Below, piece by piece: positions 1 through 7,287 of a DNA stretch of 64,000 bases; position 1 is the stretch's first letter, and every line of letters starts with the position of its first letter. The DNA is from Dyadobacter diqingensis (GTDB taxonomy: Bacteria; Bacteroidota; Bacteroidia; Cytophagales; Spirosomataceae), in assembly GCF_024220585.1 (NCBI RefSeq), contig NZ_JAMXKF010000005.1, positions 310,289 through 374,288 of the forward strand, written 5' to 3'. A program made the translations under genes and the position numbers. A model generated the notes under the pieces. It had not been told where the DNA came from. It saw nothing but the letters and a program-made list of their open reading frames with translations, and did not search any database.

Positions 1-1
1 A

Positions 2-49
2 AGAGCAGCTGATTTCGCTGTGAAGGAATTGAAGAAAAAGAATATCTGA
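2..49 (+). CDS. C-terminal end of an unidentified gene (5' truncated)
   Basis: The frame beginning at base 2 is open to a TGA at 47-49 and reads RAADFAVKELKKKNI, a lysine-rich C-terminus. A strong intrinsic terminator follows 24 bases later, which is what makes a real gene end likely. In related genomes a regulator often lies ahead of kdp, but these 15 residues do not match a Fis-type or winged-helix C-terminus that I can recognise, so no product is assigned. Confidence 0.4.
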   Translation, partial: RAADFAVKELKKKNI

Positions 50-72
50 TAAAAGGATAAATAATTTGTTTT

Positions 73-115
73 CCCCCTGGCTGAATTTTGCGATTCGGCC
101 AGGGGGATTTTTTTA
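73..115 (+). terminator. Rho-independent terminator
   Basis: CCCCCTGGCTGAAT at 73-86 pairs with ATTCGGCCAGGGGG at 93-106 (14 bp with one G-T pair, loop of 6) and is followed by a run of seven T. It closes the gene that enters from the left and insulates the kdp locus. Confidence 0.9.
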
Positions 116-312
116 TGGATTAAAATTCATGTTTGTGGGATCTGGCTTTTTTTTTCATGGATTAAAATCCATGGCTACAAGATCGGTCATGCCTACGGCA
201 TTGTCATTTCCTTTCAAATCGCCAATCTTCCATTATCCGGAACCCTGTTCCAGGCCAAAAGTGCCGAACGGTACGTCCCATCTTGTAGCCCGGGAATTTA
301 TTCCTGGAATTC
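114..312. repeat. Degenerate dispersed-repeat element, imperfect inverted repeat
   Basis: The left arm (about 155-203) contains ATCCATGGCTACAAGATCGG. The right arm (about 261-312), read in reverse, contains CCCGGGCTACAAGATGGG. The two arms align over about 45 bases with several mismatches. A third, more decayed copy of the left arm (ATGGATTAAAATTCATG) lies at 115-131 as a direct repeat. The arrangement resembles a small non-autonomous repeat or REP/MITE-like element. The 84-codon frame across it has no protein-like character. Confidence 0.55.
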
Positions 313-316
313 TAAA

Positions 317-334
317 TTGATAAAAGCTTATCAA
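317..334. promoter_or_regulatory. Palindrome TTGATAA-N4-TTATCAA upstream of kdp
   Basis: TTGATAA and TTATCAA are perfect 7-base arms around AAGC, about 130 bases before the first gene of the kdp group. The same arms recur with a 1-base spacer at 6126-6140, before the porin-kdpD-kinase genes. This makes it a candidate operator for a kdp regulator. The rest of 335-464 is AT-rich and shows no promoter I can defend. Confidence 0.35.
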
Positions 335-464
335 AATGATAGGGTTTTATTTCTTCCTTTCACAGTGGTTTGATTTTATCTTATTGATAGACATTTGATT
401 AGGTTTCGTGCCAGAATTCAGGATCATTTTTGGTATTAACACTATCGTAACAATTTAAAAAACG

Positions 465-743
465 ATGAGAACGAAACCAGCAACAGGAATTTACAAGCAG
501 ATGCAAAAATTTGCCGATCTGACGCGCATGATGATTGCAAGAAATGATATGCCGCGGGTTAAAAAATGTCTGGACTTTGCTGAAAACCTTTTGATCAATG
601 GAAATAAGCAAACAAAAAACGCAGTGGCGATGGTATATGTCTACACTGTTTCAGGCACGCTCGAATTAAATCACTGCAATATCGACGCACTCTTTCCCAA
701 AACGCTGAAAGCTGAATACATCAAACAAATCAATGCATTATAA
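465..743 (+). CDS. Small soluble protein ahead of kdpF, same domain as the N-terminus of the GNAT protein at 34160
   Basis: This 92-residue, probably helical protein has no signal peptide or membrane segment. Its core, KKCLDFAENLLINGN...KNAVAMVYVYTVS...LFPKTLKAEYIKQ, lines up with residues about 40-105 of the acetyltransferase-like protein encoded at 34160-35110 (KCFSLAKRLYSQGD...RNAVEKSFIYSFS...FIPDDFYAIYLKE). It is therefore a stand-alone version of that domain, which I think corresponds to an uncharacterised DUF family (possibly DUF7674, from memory). It is the first gene of the kdp group, 21 bases before the mini-ORF at 765, so a regulatory or accessory role in potassium homeostasis is plausible but unproven. 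Confidence 0.75.
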   Translation: MRTKPATGIYKQMQKFADLTRMMIARNDMPRVKKCLDFAENLLINGNKQTKNAVAMVYVYTVSGTLELNHCNIDALFPKTLKAEYIKQINAL

Positions 744-764
744 AATCAATTTAACTTAAATATC

Positions 765-848
765 ATGATCACAATCCTCTTGGTATCCGCCGGAATTTTA
801 TGTTTCGCACTCTTTTACAAAACCGTCAATTTTTTTGAAAATATCTAA
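765..848 (+). CDS. 27-residue single-span membrane peptide next to kdpF
   Basis: The frame reads MITILLVSAGILCFALFYKT plus VNFFENI: one hydrophobic helix (about residues 2-18) followed by a short amphipathic tail. It starts 21 bases after the previous stop and ends 2 bases before kdpF, packed as an operon gene would be. From memory, similar short peptides ending in an aromatic, F-E-x-I type tail lie just before kdpF in other Bacteroidota, so it is probably a real membrane peptide of the Kdp system. Its function is unknown. It is too short for most gene callers. Confidence 0.6.
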   Translation: MITILLVSAGILCFALFYKTVNFFENI

Positions 849-850
849 CC

Positions 851-928
851 ATGGCAGCACTGTTTTTTATCTCCATATGCGTGTTTGGTTACATCTGTTA
901 TGTACTGATCAAACCCGAAAAATTCTGA
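851..928 (+). CDS. kdpF: KdpF, small stabilising subunit of the K+-transporting ATPase
   Basis: This 25-residue peptide (MAALFFISICVFGYICYVLI plus KPEKF) is a single transmembrane helix ending in the KPE-F tail typical of KdpF (about 25-30 residues in the family). It lies 2 bases after the mini-ORF and 47 bases before kdpA, the usual position. In characterised systems KdpF sits beside KdpA and stabilises the KdpABC complex in the inner membrane. Confidence 0.85.
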   Translation: MAALFFISICVFGYICYVLIKPEKF

Positions 929-975
929 CCGGATTTAACTGCCGGAAACTGAAATCGAATTAAAAATTAGAAAAA

Positions 976-2664
976 ATGAACACTGAAATATTTGGAATCA
1001 TTGCCATGTTTATCCTGACGGTTGCCTTTGCAATACCGTTTGGGAAATACATCGCAAAAGTTTACGCAGGCGAGAAAACATCCTTGGACCCTGTTTTTAA
1101 CCCAATTGAAAAATTGTTTTTCAAAATCGGCGGTATCGACGAAAAGGCCGAAATGAATTGGAAACAGCACATGTTTTCAATGATCACCATCAACATGGTC
1201 TGGTTCGTTCTGGGGATGTTTGTGCTGATGAACCAAGGCTGGTTACCACTGAACCCGGATGGAAATCCGGGACAAAGCGCCGATCTGGCCTTTAATACCA
1301 GTATTTCTTTCGTGGTAAACTGTAACTTACAGCATTACTCGGGCGAATCGGGAGTAAGTTATTTATCGCAGCTGTTTCTGATGTTTCTTCACTTTGTAAC
1401 AGCAGGAACGGGTATGGCGGCAGCGGCAGTTTTGTTTTTAGCGCTGCGCGAACGGACAACCGACAAATTGGGCAATTTTTATAATCTGATGGTAAAATCA
1501 TGCACGAGGATTTTACTTCCACTTTCGATTGTTGTTGCTTCTATCCTGGCTTTCAACGGAACGCCGATGACTTTTGAAGGTAAAGATACCATCATCAATA
1601 TGCAGGGCGATACCGTACAGGTTTCGACAGGGCCGGTTGCCGCATTTGTAGCAATCAAGCATTTGGGGACGAATGGTGGCGGATATTATGGAGCCAATTC
1701 AGCGCATCCGCTGGAAAATCCGAATTACCTGACCAACATGACGGAGATGTTTTCGCAGATGGTAATTCCGATTGCTATGGTTTTTGCTTTCGGATTTTTC
1801 CTGAAAAGAAGAAAGATGGGATGGATGATCTTTGGTGTGATGACCGCTGGTTTTCTGGTCCTCACCATTCCGACGATCATGTGGGAAAATGGAGGTAACC
1901 ATGCCATCACTGCGATGGGAATCGACAACAGCGCCGGTGCGATGGAAGGCAAGGAAGTCAGGTTGGGAAGTACCGCATCAGCGTTTTGGAGTATAGCGAC
2001 TACCGTTATATCCACCGGTTCGATCAATAGCATGCACGACAGCTTTACGCCCCTGTCCGGTATGACCCAGCTGCTGGGCATGATGACCAACGCATTTTAT
2101 GGCGGTGTGGGAGCGGGTATGCTTAACTTCTTTATTTTTATCATTCTGGCCGTGTTTATCAGCGGGTTGATGGTCGGTCGGACACCTGAATTTATGGGTA
2201 AAAAGATCGAAGCCAGAGAAATGAAAATTGCGATGATTGTAGCCTTGCTTCATCCGTTCCTGATCTTGGTGGGTACTGCGCTCGCAGCGGCATTCCCGTC
2301 GATCACTTCCGCTACGCTGGCTAATCCCGGTTTTCATGGATTCACCGAAATGTTGTACGAATACACTTCATCATCGGCAAACAACGGTAGCGGGTTTGAA
2401 GGGTTGGGAGATAATAATCCCTGGTGGAACATCAGTACAGGTTTTGTTTTGATCCTGTCACGTTACATTCCGATCATTGGTCCAATTGCGATTGCCGGCC
2501 TTTTAGCTAATAAAAAATACATTCCTGAAAGCGCAGGGACGTTAAAAACGGATTCTTCGACCTTCGGGATTATGATTCTGGCGGTTATCGTGATCATCAC
2601 GGCGTTATCTTTCTTCCCGGCACTGACCTTGGGTCCAATTGCCGAATATTTCACGCTGCGCTAA
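976..2664 (+). CDS. kdpA: KdpA, K+-binding channel-like subunit
   Basis: At 562 residues it is close to the E. coli length. KdpA is the superfamily-of-K+-transporters subunit that selects and carries K+ in the KdpFABC pump of the inner membrane. About ten hydrophobic segments are visible. The four selectivity-filter loops can be read: VNCNLQHYSGE (about residue 112), GTNGGGYYGANSAHP (about 232), STGSINSMHDSFTPLSG (about 345) and SSSANNGSGFEG (about 467). The ATG lies 47 bases after kdpF, and kdpB follows after 108 bases without a visible terminator, so one transcript is expected. Confidence 0.97.
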   Translation: MNTEIFGIIAMFILTVAFAIPFGKYIAKVYAGEKTSLDPVFNPIEKLFFKIGGIDEKAEMNWKQHMFSMITINMVWFVLGMFVLMNQGWLPLNPDGNPGQSADLAFNTSISFVVNCNLQHYSGESGVSYLSQLFLMFLHFVTAGTGMAAAAVLFLALRERTTDKLGNFYNLMVKSCTRILLPLSIVVASILAFNGTPMTFEGKDTIINMQGDTVQVSTGPVAAFVAIKHLGTNGGGYYGANSAHPLENPNYLTNMTEMFSQMVIPIAMVFAFGFFLKRRKMGWMIFGVMTAGFLVLTIPTIMWENGGNHAITAMGIDNSAGAMEGKEVRLGSTASAFWSIATTVISTGSINSMHDSFTPLSGMTQLLGMMTNAFYGGVGAGMLNFFIFIILAVFISGLMVGRTPEFMGKKIEAREMKIAMIVALLHPFLILVGTALAAAFPSITSATLANPGFHGFTEMLYEYTSSSANNGSGFEGLGDNNPWWNISTGFVLILSRYIPIIGPIAIAGLLANKKYIPESAGTLKTDSSTFGIMILAVIVIITALSFFPALTLGPIAEYFTLR

Positions 2665-2772
2665 CAACTGAATTCATTTTAATAGTGCTGCGAAAGCGCT
2701 GGGTTATACAATAACCGGTAGTCTGAAAAGCAGCGAATACCAAAATCAATAACGGCGAAATGCCATCAGGAA

Positions 2773-4815
2773 ATGAAAAATAAAGATACGTCCTTGTTCC
2801 AAAAGGACCTGGTCAACGAAGCCCTCAAACAGGCATTTGTCAAACTGAATCCCAAAATAATGTTCCGCAATCCGGTGATGTTCACGGTGGAAATCGGAAC
2901 GGCAATTATGCTGGTGGTAAGTATATGGACTTTAATGGGGGAGAAATCTCAGGGGAGTTTTGCCTATAATTTTACGGTGTTTTTAGTGTTATTACTGACT
3001 CTGCTTTTTGCCAATTTTGCGGAGGGACTCGCAGAGGCGAGAGGTAAGGCACAGGCCGACAGCTTGCGTAAAACAAGAGAAGAAACACCGGCGAAACTGG
3101 TTATCGAAAACAAAGCCGGGTTCTCGGTTTCGACCAGACAAGTGATGTCTGCTTCGATGAGAAAAGGGGATATTTTTATCTGTGAGGCGGGTGATAACAT
3201 TGCAACCGACGGCGAGATTATCGAAGGGCTGGCGACGATTGATGAAAGTGCAATTACGGGTGAAAGTGCTCCCGTAATTCGTGAAGCGGGTGGAGATAAA
3301 AGCAGTGTGACGGGTGGAACAAAGGTTTTGTCTGACAAGATCAAGGTTATGGTAACGACAGAACCGGGTGAGAGTTTTCTTGACAAAATGATTGCTCTGG
3401 TAGAAGGTGCCAGTCGTCAGAAAACACCCAATGAAATTGCGCTTACGATTCTTTTAGCCGGATTTACACTGGTCTTTATTATCGTCTGCGTGACGTTGAA
3501 ACCTTTCGCTGACCATGCCAATACACCGATCACCATTGCAGCATTTATTTCGCTTTTCGTTTGTCTGATCCCGACAACGATAGGTGGTCTTTTGTCGGCC
3601 ATTGGTATAGCCGGTATGGACCGCGCACTTCGTGCAAATGTGATTACAAAGTCCGGGAAAGCCGTTGAAACCGCCGGGGATATTGATGTACTTCTTTTGG
3701 ATAAAACCGGTACGATTACGATCGGGAACAGAAAAGCGACAAATTTTTACGCCGCCAAAGGTGTGACTGACAATCATTTCATTAAATGTGCCGTATTAAG
3801 CTCCATTGCTGACGAAACGCCGGAAGGGAAATCTATCCTGGAACTGGCGAATCTGAATCCGTCGACTTATGCGAATTTGAATAACCCGACTTTTATCAAG
3901 TTCACGGCTGAAACAAGAAGTTCAGGTGTTGATTTTGATGAAACCAGAATCCGTAAAGGTGCTTTCGATTCGATCAGAAATCTCACTACAAAAGCTGGTA
4001 ACAAATTTCCCGCTGAAATTGAGGATAGGACCAAAGCGATATCGAACAACGGGGGAACGCCGCTCGTGGTTTCGGAAAATGAAAAGGTACTTGGCGTGAT
4101 TGAATTGCAGGATATTATTAAACCGGGTATCAGTGAACGTTTCGAGCGTCTGCGTAAAATGGGTGTAAAAACAGTGATGGTAACCGGAGACAATCCGCTG
4201 ACAGCGAAGTTTATTGCCGAAAAAGCAGGTGTGGATGATTTTATCGCCGAAGCGAAACCGGAAGATAAGATGAATTACATCAAAAGAGAGCAGGAAAGTG
4301 GTAAGCTCGTGGCGATGATGGGTGATGGAACCAACGATGCGCCGGCGCTTGCGCAGGCTGATGTTGGAGTGGCCATGAACAGTGGAACGCAGGCAGCCAA
4401 GGAGGCAGGTAATATGGTCGACCTGGATAATGATCCGACGAAACTGATTGAAATTGTGGAGATTGGAAAACAGTTGTTGATGACACGAGGTACGCTGACC
4501 ACTTTCTCAATCGCCAATGACGTCGCCAAATATTTTGCAATTATCCCGGCCTTGTTTATTGCCGCGATCCCTGCCCTTAAAGGTCTGAATATTATGGATC
4601 TGCATAGTCCTGAAAGTGCAATTTTGTCAGCCGTGATTTTCAACGCGATCATTATCCCGATACTGATTCCATTGGCACTGAAAGGGGTGGCCTATAAACC
4701 GATCGGAGCGAGCGCGTTACTGAGAAGAAACCTGTTTATCTATGGTTTGGGAGGTGTAGTAATTCCTTTCCTAGGTATCAAGGTAATTGATTTGCTGGTG
4801 AGTATCTGGTTGTAA
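2773..4815 (+). CDS. kdpB: KdpB, P-type ATPase subunit
   Basis: This 680-residue catalytic subunit of the KdpFABC pump is full length for the family. The actuator TGES motif ([12 protein letters not shown], about residue 158), the phosphorylated Asp310 in DKTGT, the TGDNPLTA loop (about 467) and the hinge [20 protein letters not shown] (about 515) are all present, as are the paired N- and C-terminal membrane segments. The stop codon (4813-4815) directly abuts the stop codon of a convergent toxin gene, so kdpC does not follow immediately as it normally does. Confidence 0.97.
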   Translation: MKNKDTSLFQKDLVNEALKQAFVKLNPKIMFRNPVMFTVEIGTAIMLVVSIWTLMGEKSQGSFAYNFTVFLVLLLTLLFANFAEGLAEARGKAQADSLRKTREETPAKLVIENKAGFSVSTRQVMSASMRKGDIFICEAGDNIATDGEIIEGLATIDESAITGESAPVIREAGGDKSSVTGGTKVLSDKIKVMVTTEPGESFLDKMIALVEGASRQKTPNEIALTILLAGFTLVFIIVCVTLKPFADHANTPITIAAFISLFVCLIPTTIGGLLSAIGIAGMDRALRANVITKSGKAVETAGDIDVLLLDKTGTITIGNRKATNFYAAKGVTDNHFIKCAVLSSIADETPEGKSILELANLNPSTYANLNNPTFIKFTAETRSSGVDFDETRIRKGAFDSIRNLTTKAGNKFPAEIEDRTKAISNNGGTPLVVSENEKVLGVIELQDIIKPGISERFERLRKMGVKTVMVTGDNPLTAKFIAEKAGVDDFIAEAKPEDKMNYIKREQESGKLVAMMGDGTNDAPALAQADVGVAMNSGTQAAKEAGNMVDLDNDPTKLIEIVEIGKQLLMTRGTLTTFSIANDVAKYFAIIPALFIAAIPALKGLNIMDLHSPESAILSAVIFNAIIIPILIPLALKGVAYKPIGASALLRRNLFIYGLGGVVIPFLGIKVIDLLVSIWL

Positions 4816-5082
4816 TTATTGATCATAATGTCCATGAACACTGATAACAAGGATGTCTTTTTCGGCGACCGGCTTATAAATCAAACGATGTTCGTCTGTA
4901 ATTCGTCTGCTCCAATATCCCTTATACTGATGTTTAAGCCCTTCCGGTTTGCCCAGTCCTTCGAAAGGGTGCTTATGGATATCATTGATCAGTTCAAAAA
5001 CTTTTTTAACGAGACGAGGTTTACTTTTAGACCAGTGTGTGAGATCTTCAATCACTTGAAGAGAGAAAATCGTGTTATTCAT
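4816..5082 (-). CDS. YoeB/Txe-type mRNA-cleaving toxin
   Basis: At 88 residues this has the length and pattern of the Txe/YoeB branch of RelE-like endoribonucleases: an N-terminal DLTHWSKSKPRLVKKVFELI helix, HPFEGLGKPEGLKH, and the C-terminal core WSRRITDEHRLIY...VISVHGHYDQ with the conserved Glu, His, Arg and terminal His-Tyr. Such toxins cut mRNA at the ribosome when free of antitoxin. The start overlaps the antitoxin stop by four bases, so the pair is translationally coupled. It lies antisense inside the kdp locus and its stop abuts that of kdpB. Confidence 0.88.
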   Translation of the reverse strand: MNNTIFSLQVIEDLTHWSKSKPRLVKKVFELINDIHKHPFEGLGKPEGLKHQYKGYWSRRITDEHRLIYKPVAEKDILVISVHGHYDQ

Positions 5083-5342
5083 TCCTGTGCGATGTGCTTT
5101 ACAAATTGTTCAAAGCTATCTCCGCTAAACGAAATAACATTTCCTTTTTCGAAATCGTCGATTGATTTATCAAGCCTCGAGAAATATTCTTCACGACTCT
5201 CATCGCGAAGGAGTCCAAGGGATGGCTTATCGGTGATGCTAATTGTGACCTCGCTGTCTTTTGAAACACTTAATAATGCTTTGATTTTGGAAATCAATTC
5301 GTCAGTGAACTCAGAAGATTTAATTTTCAGTACAGCTTCCAT
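5079..5342 (-). CDS. Antitoxin partner of the YoeB-type toxin
   Basis: An 87-residue acidic protein encoded just upstream of, and overlapping, the toxin gene. Residues 1-35 look like a short DNA-binding or dimerising region (VLKIKSSEFTDELISKIKAL). The Asp/Glu-rich tail (DESREEYFSRLDKSIDDFEKG) is the kind of flexible segment that wraps a RelE-fold toxin. It is not a recognisable YefM/Phd sequence; the assignment rests on position and size. Its start is 36 bases from kdpC, which runs the other way, so the two promoters must share 5343-5378. Confidence 0.75.
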   Translation of the reverse strand: MEAVLKIKSSEFTDELISKIKALLSVSKDSEVTISITDKPSLGLLRDESREEYFSRLDKSIDDFEKGNVISFSGDSFEQFVKHIAQE

Positions 5343-5378
5343 AAAATATAAATTTCTATAAAGTTAAAATAAATAACA

Positions 5379-5939
5379 ATGAAAACGAACCTATTTCCCG
5401 CAATCAGATTGACCGCCATTACGCTGGTTTTCTTTGCAGGTGTTTATACAATCATCATCTGGGGTGTTGCCCAATTGGCTCCAAATCATGGCAATGGCGA
5501 GGTAATAACACAAAATGGTAAAAAATATTACACCAACGTTGGCCAGACTTTTACGGAGGATAAATACTTTAATTCCCGTCCGTCTGCGGTGGATTACAAC
5601 TCGGCGGGTAGCGGCGGGAGCAACAAGGGACCGTCAAATCCTGAATATCTGCAAACCGTTCAGGCGCGTATTGACACTTTTTTAGTGCACAACCCGGAGG
5701 TGAAAAAACAGGACATTCCGGTCGAATTGGTAACGGCCAGCGGTAGCGGACTAGACCCGGACATATCTCCCAAAGCTGCTTTGGTACAGCTGAAAAGGAT
5801 CGCCAAAACAAGAAACCTTTCCGAAAAGAATGTGGAGGAATTAATCGAAAAAAATACGGAAGCGCCATTGCTCGGACTTTTGGGTCCTGCAAAAGTCAAT
5901 GTATTGAAATTGAACATGGCGCTTGATCAGAGTAAATAA
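5379..5939 (+). CDS. kdpC: KdpC subunit of the K+-transporting ATPase
   Basis: At 186 residues it matches the family length. KdpC has one N-terminal membrane helix (about 8-30, AIRLTAITLVFFAGVYTIII) and a periplasmic domain with the conserved stretches YFNSRPSAVDYNSAGSGGSN (about 65-85), SGSGLDPDISPKAA and ALVQLKRIAKTRNLSE. In known systems it bridges KdpA and KdpB and raises K+ affinity. It is separated from kdpB by 563 bases that hold the antisense toxin-antitoxin pair, so either transcription reads through or kdpC has its own promoter. Confidence 0.96.
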   Translation: MKTNLFPAIRLTAITLVFFAGVYTIIIWGVAQLAPNHGNGEVITQNGKKYYTNVGQTFTEDKYFNSRPSAVDYNSAGSGGSNKGPSNPEYLQTVQARIDTFLVHNPEVKKQDIPVELVTASGSGLDPDISPKAALVQLKRIAKTRNLSEKNVEELIEKNTEAPLLGLLGPAKVNVLKLNMALDQSK

Positions 5940-6015
5940 GTCAATTGAATTACGCAACGTTTTATATATTAATCGATTAGGTAGAATTGTTTTATGCCGG
6001 GTGAAAAGAGGGAAA

Positions 6016-6060
6016 GAGAAGTCAAGTTTTCAAAATGGGGTTGCCCGGTCTTGACTTCTC
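6016..6060. repeat. Hairpin related to the terminator at 60431
   Basis: GAGAAGTCAAG (6016-6026) pairs perfectly with CTTGACTTCTC (6050-6060) across a 23-base loop. The 19 bases AGAAGTCAAGTTTTCAAAA are also present at 60431-60449, where they form a tight terminator hairpin. Here the loop is enlarged by a GC-rich insert and no T-run follows, so this is more likely a copy of a dispersed hairpin family than a working terminator. The 69-codon frame over it is not protein-like. Confidence 0.5.
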
Positions 6061-6125
6061 GAAAGACCCGGATCAGACTTCCCGATGACTCGGACCTGAT
6101 CTCCATGGCGTTCAAAGCCGGCATC

Positions 6126-6140
6126 TTGATAACTTATCAA
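6126..6140. promoter_or_regulatory. Palindrome TTGATAA-C-TTATCAA upstream of the porin-kdpD operon
   Basis: A perfect 15-base palindrome lies 49 bases before the porin start. It has the same arms as the site at 317-334 upstream of kdpF. Two copies in front of the two halves of one regulon suggest an operator. The different spacers (1 and 4) argue for caution. Confidence 0.35.
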
Positions 6141-6189
6141 TTCTCCCACTCGACAAGAATAACTTCAAAAATCCAGTACGCTTACCAAC

Positions 6190-7287
6190 ATGAAAATGAA
6201 TAAATTATTATTAATTGCCGCCGGAATGATTTCATTTCAGGCCATTGCACAGGACACGATCTCAACAGAAAAGCCAAAATCAAATCCTTTAACTTTTTCG
6301 GGATATGTTGAAGCCTTTTACAGCTATGATTTTAACAAACCCGCCAATCATGAAAGGCCTTCATTTTTATATAATTTTAACAAACACAACGAAGTAAATC
6401 TGAATCTTGGCCTTTTTAAAGTTGCCTATAACACCGAAAATGTACGTGCAAACCTGGCGGTGATGGCCGGAACTTATGCGCAATATAATTTGTCGGCGGA
6501 GCAGGGGCTGCTTAAAAATATTTTTGAAGCCAACGTAGGAGTCAAAATCTCAAAGAAAAATAATTTGTGGGTTGATGCAGGAATTATGCCGTCACACATC
6601 GGATTTGAAAGTGCGATCGGAAAGGATAACTGGAATTTGACGAGGAGTTTGCTGGCTGAGAATTCGCCATACTACGAGGCGGGCGTGAAAATCGGTTTCA
6701 CGAGTAAAGACGAAAAATTATACGCCGCAGCCATGTATCTGAATGGCTGGCAGCGGATCCAAAAAGTTCAGGGAAATCAGACACCGGCATTTGGAACACA
6801 GCTGACTTATAAACCATCTGCGAAAACTACCCTGAATTGGAGCACCTACATCGGGAACGAGCAGCCGGACAGCACAAAACAGTGGAGATATTTTAGTAAC
6901 CTTTACGGGCAGTTTCAGCTAACCGATAAGTTTGGTTTGACTGCTGGATTTGACATGGGTGCCCAGCAGAAAAGCAAGGGCAGCAGCAGTTACAATGTTT
7001 GGTATACGCCCGTTTTAATTGCCCGTTATACGCCGAATGAAAAAATCAGGATTGCGGCCCGCGGAGAATATTATGCAGACGAAAAGGGAGTAATTATCAG
7101 TACCGGAACGCCAAACGGATTCAAAACTTTCGGATACTCGGCAAACTTTGACTATCTGCCAGCGTCCAACGTGATGTTCCGTCTGGAAGCGAGAGCTTTT
7201 AACAGCAAAGACGATATATTTACAAAGGACGGCAAGGCCGAAAGCCAGAATTACTTTGTGACAACATCAGTGGCCATATCATTTTAA
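6190..7287 (+). CDS. Outer-membrane beta-barrel porin (Bbp2/OmpL-like) of the kdp operon
   Basis: 365 residues with a clear Sec signal peptide (KLLLIAAGMISFQAIA-QDT). The body alternates short amphipathic strands (FSGYVEAFYSYDF, LNLGLFKVAYNTENVRANLAVMAG, GLTAGFDMGAQ) and ends in a C-terminal aromatic residue (SVAISF), the signature of a barrel inserted by BAM. The pattern fits the putative beta-barrel porin-2 family. Its stop overlaps the kdpD start by one base (TAATG), so it belongs to the Kdp transcription unit and probably lets K+ cross the outer membrane. The first two codons (Met-Lys-Met) allow a start at 6190 or 6196. Confidence 0.9.
   Translation: MKMNKLLLIAAGMISFQAIAQDTISTEKPKSNPLTFSGYVEAFYSYDFNKPANHERPSFLYNFNKHNEVNLNLGLFKVAYNTENVRANLAVMAGTYAQYNLSAEQGLLKNIFEANVGVKISKKNNLWVDAGIMPSHIGFESAIGKDNWNLTRSLLAENSPYYEAGVKIGFTSKDEKLYAAAMYLNGWQRIQKVQGNQTPAFGTQLTYKPSAKTTLNWSTYIGNEQPDSTKQWRYFSNLYGQFQLTDKFGLTAGFDMGAQQKSKGSSSYNVWYTPVLIARYTPNEKIRIAARGEYYADEKGVIISTGTPNGFKTFGYSANFDYLPASNVMFRLEARAFNSKDDIFTKDGKAESQNYFVTTSVAISF

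Noticed and set aside
2..49. Identification of the first partial gene as the Kdp response regulator
   Set aside because: Only 15 residues are visible and they do not match the C-terminus of an OmpR- or Fis-type regulator.
66..320. 84-codon plus-strand frame at 66-320
   Set aside because: It runs from the terminator hairpin through both arms of the dispersed repeat. Its composition is not protein-like and it has no plausible start context.
4819..5361. 180-codon plus-strand frame between kdpB and kdpC
   Set aside because: It is the exact antisense of the toxin-antitoxin pair, whose minus-strand proteins have clear family motifs and coupled starts.
5994..6203. 69-codon plus-strand frame between kdpC and the porin gene
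   Set aside because: It covers the copied hairpin and the regulatory palindrome and overlaps the porin start. No conserved character.
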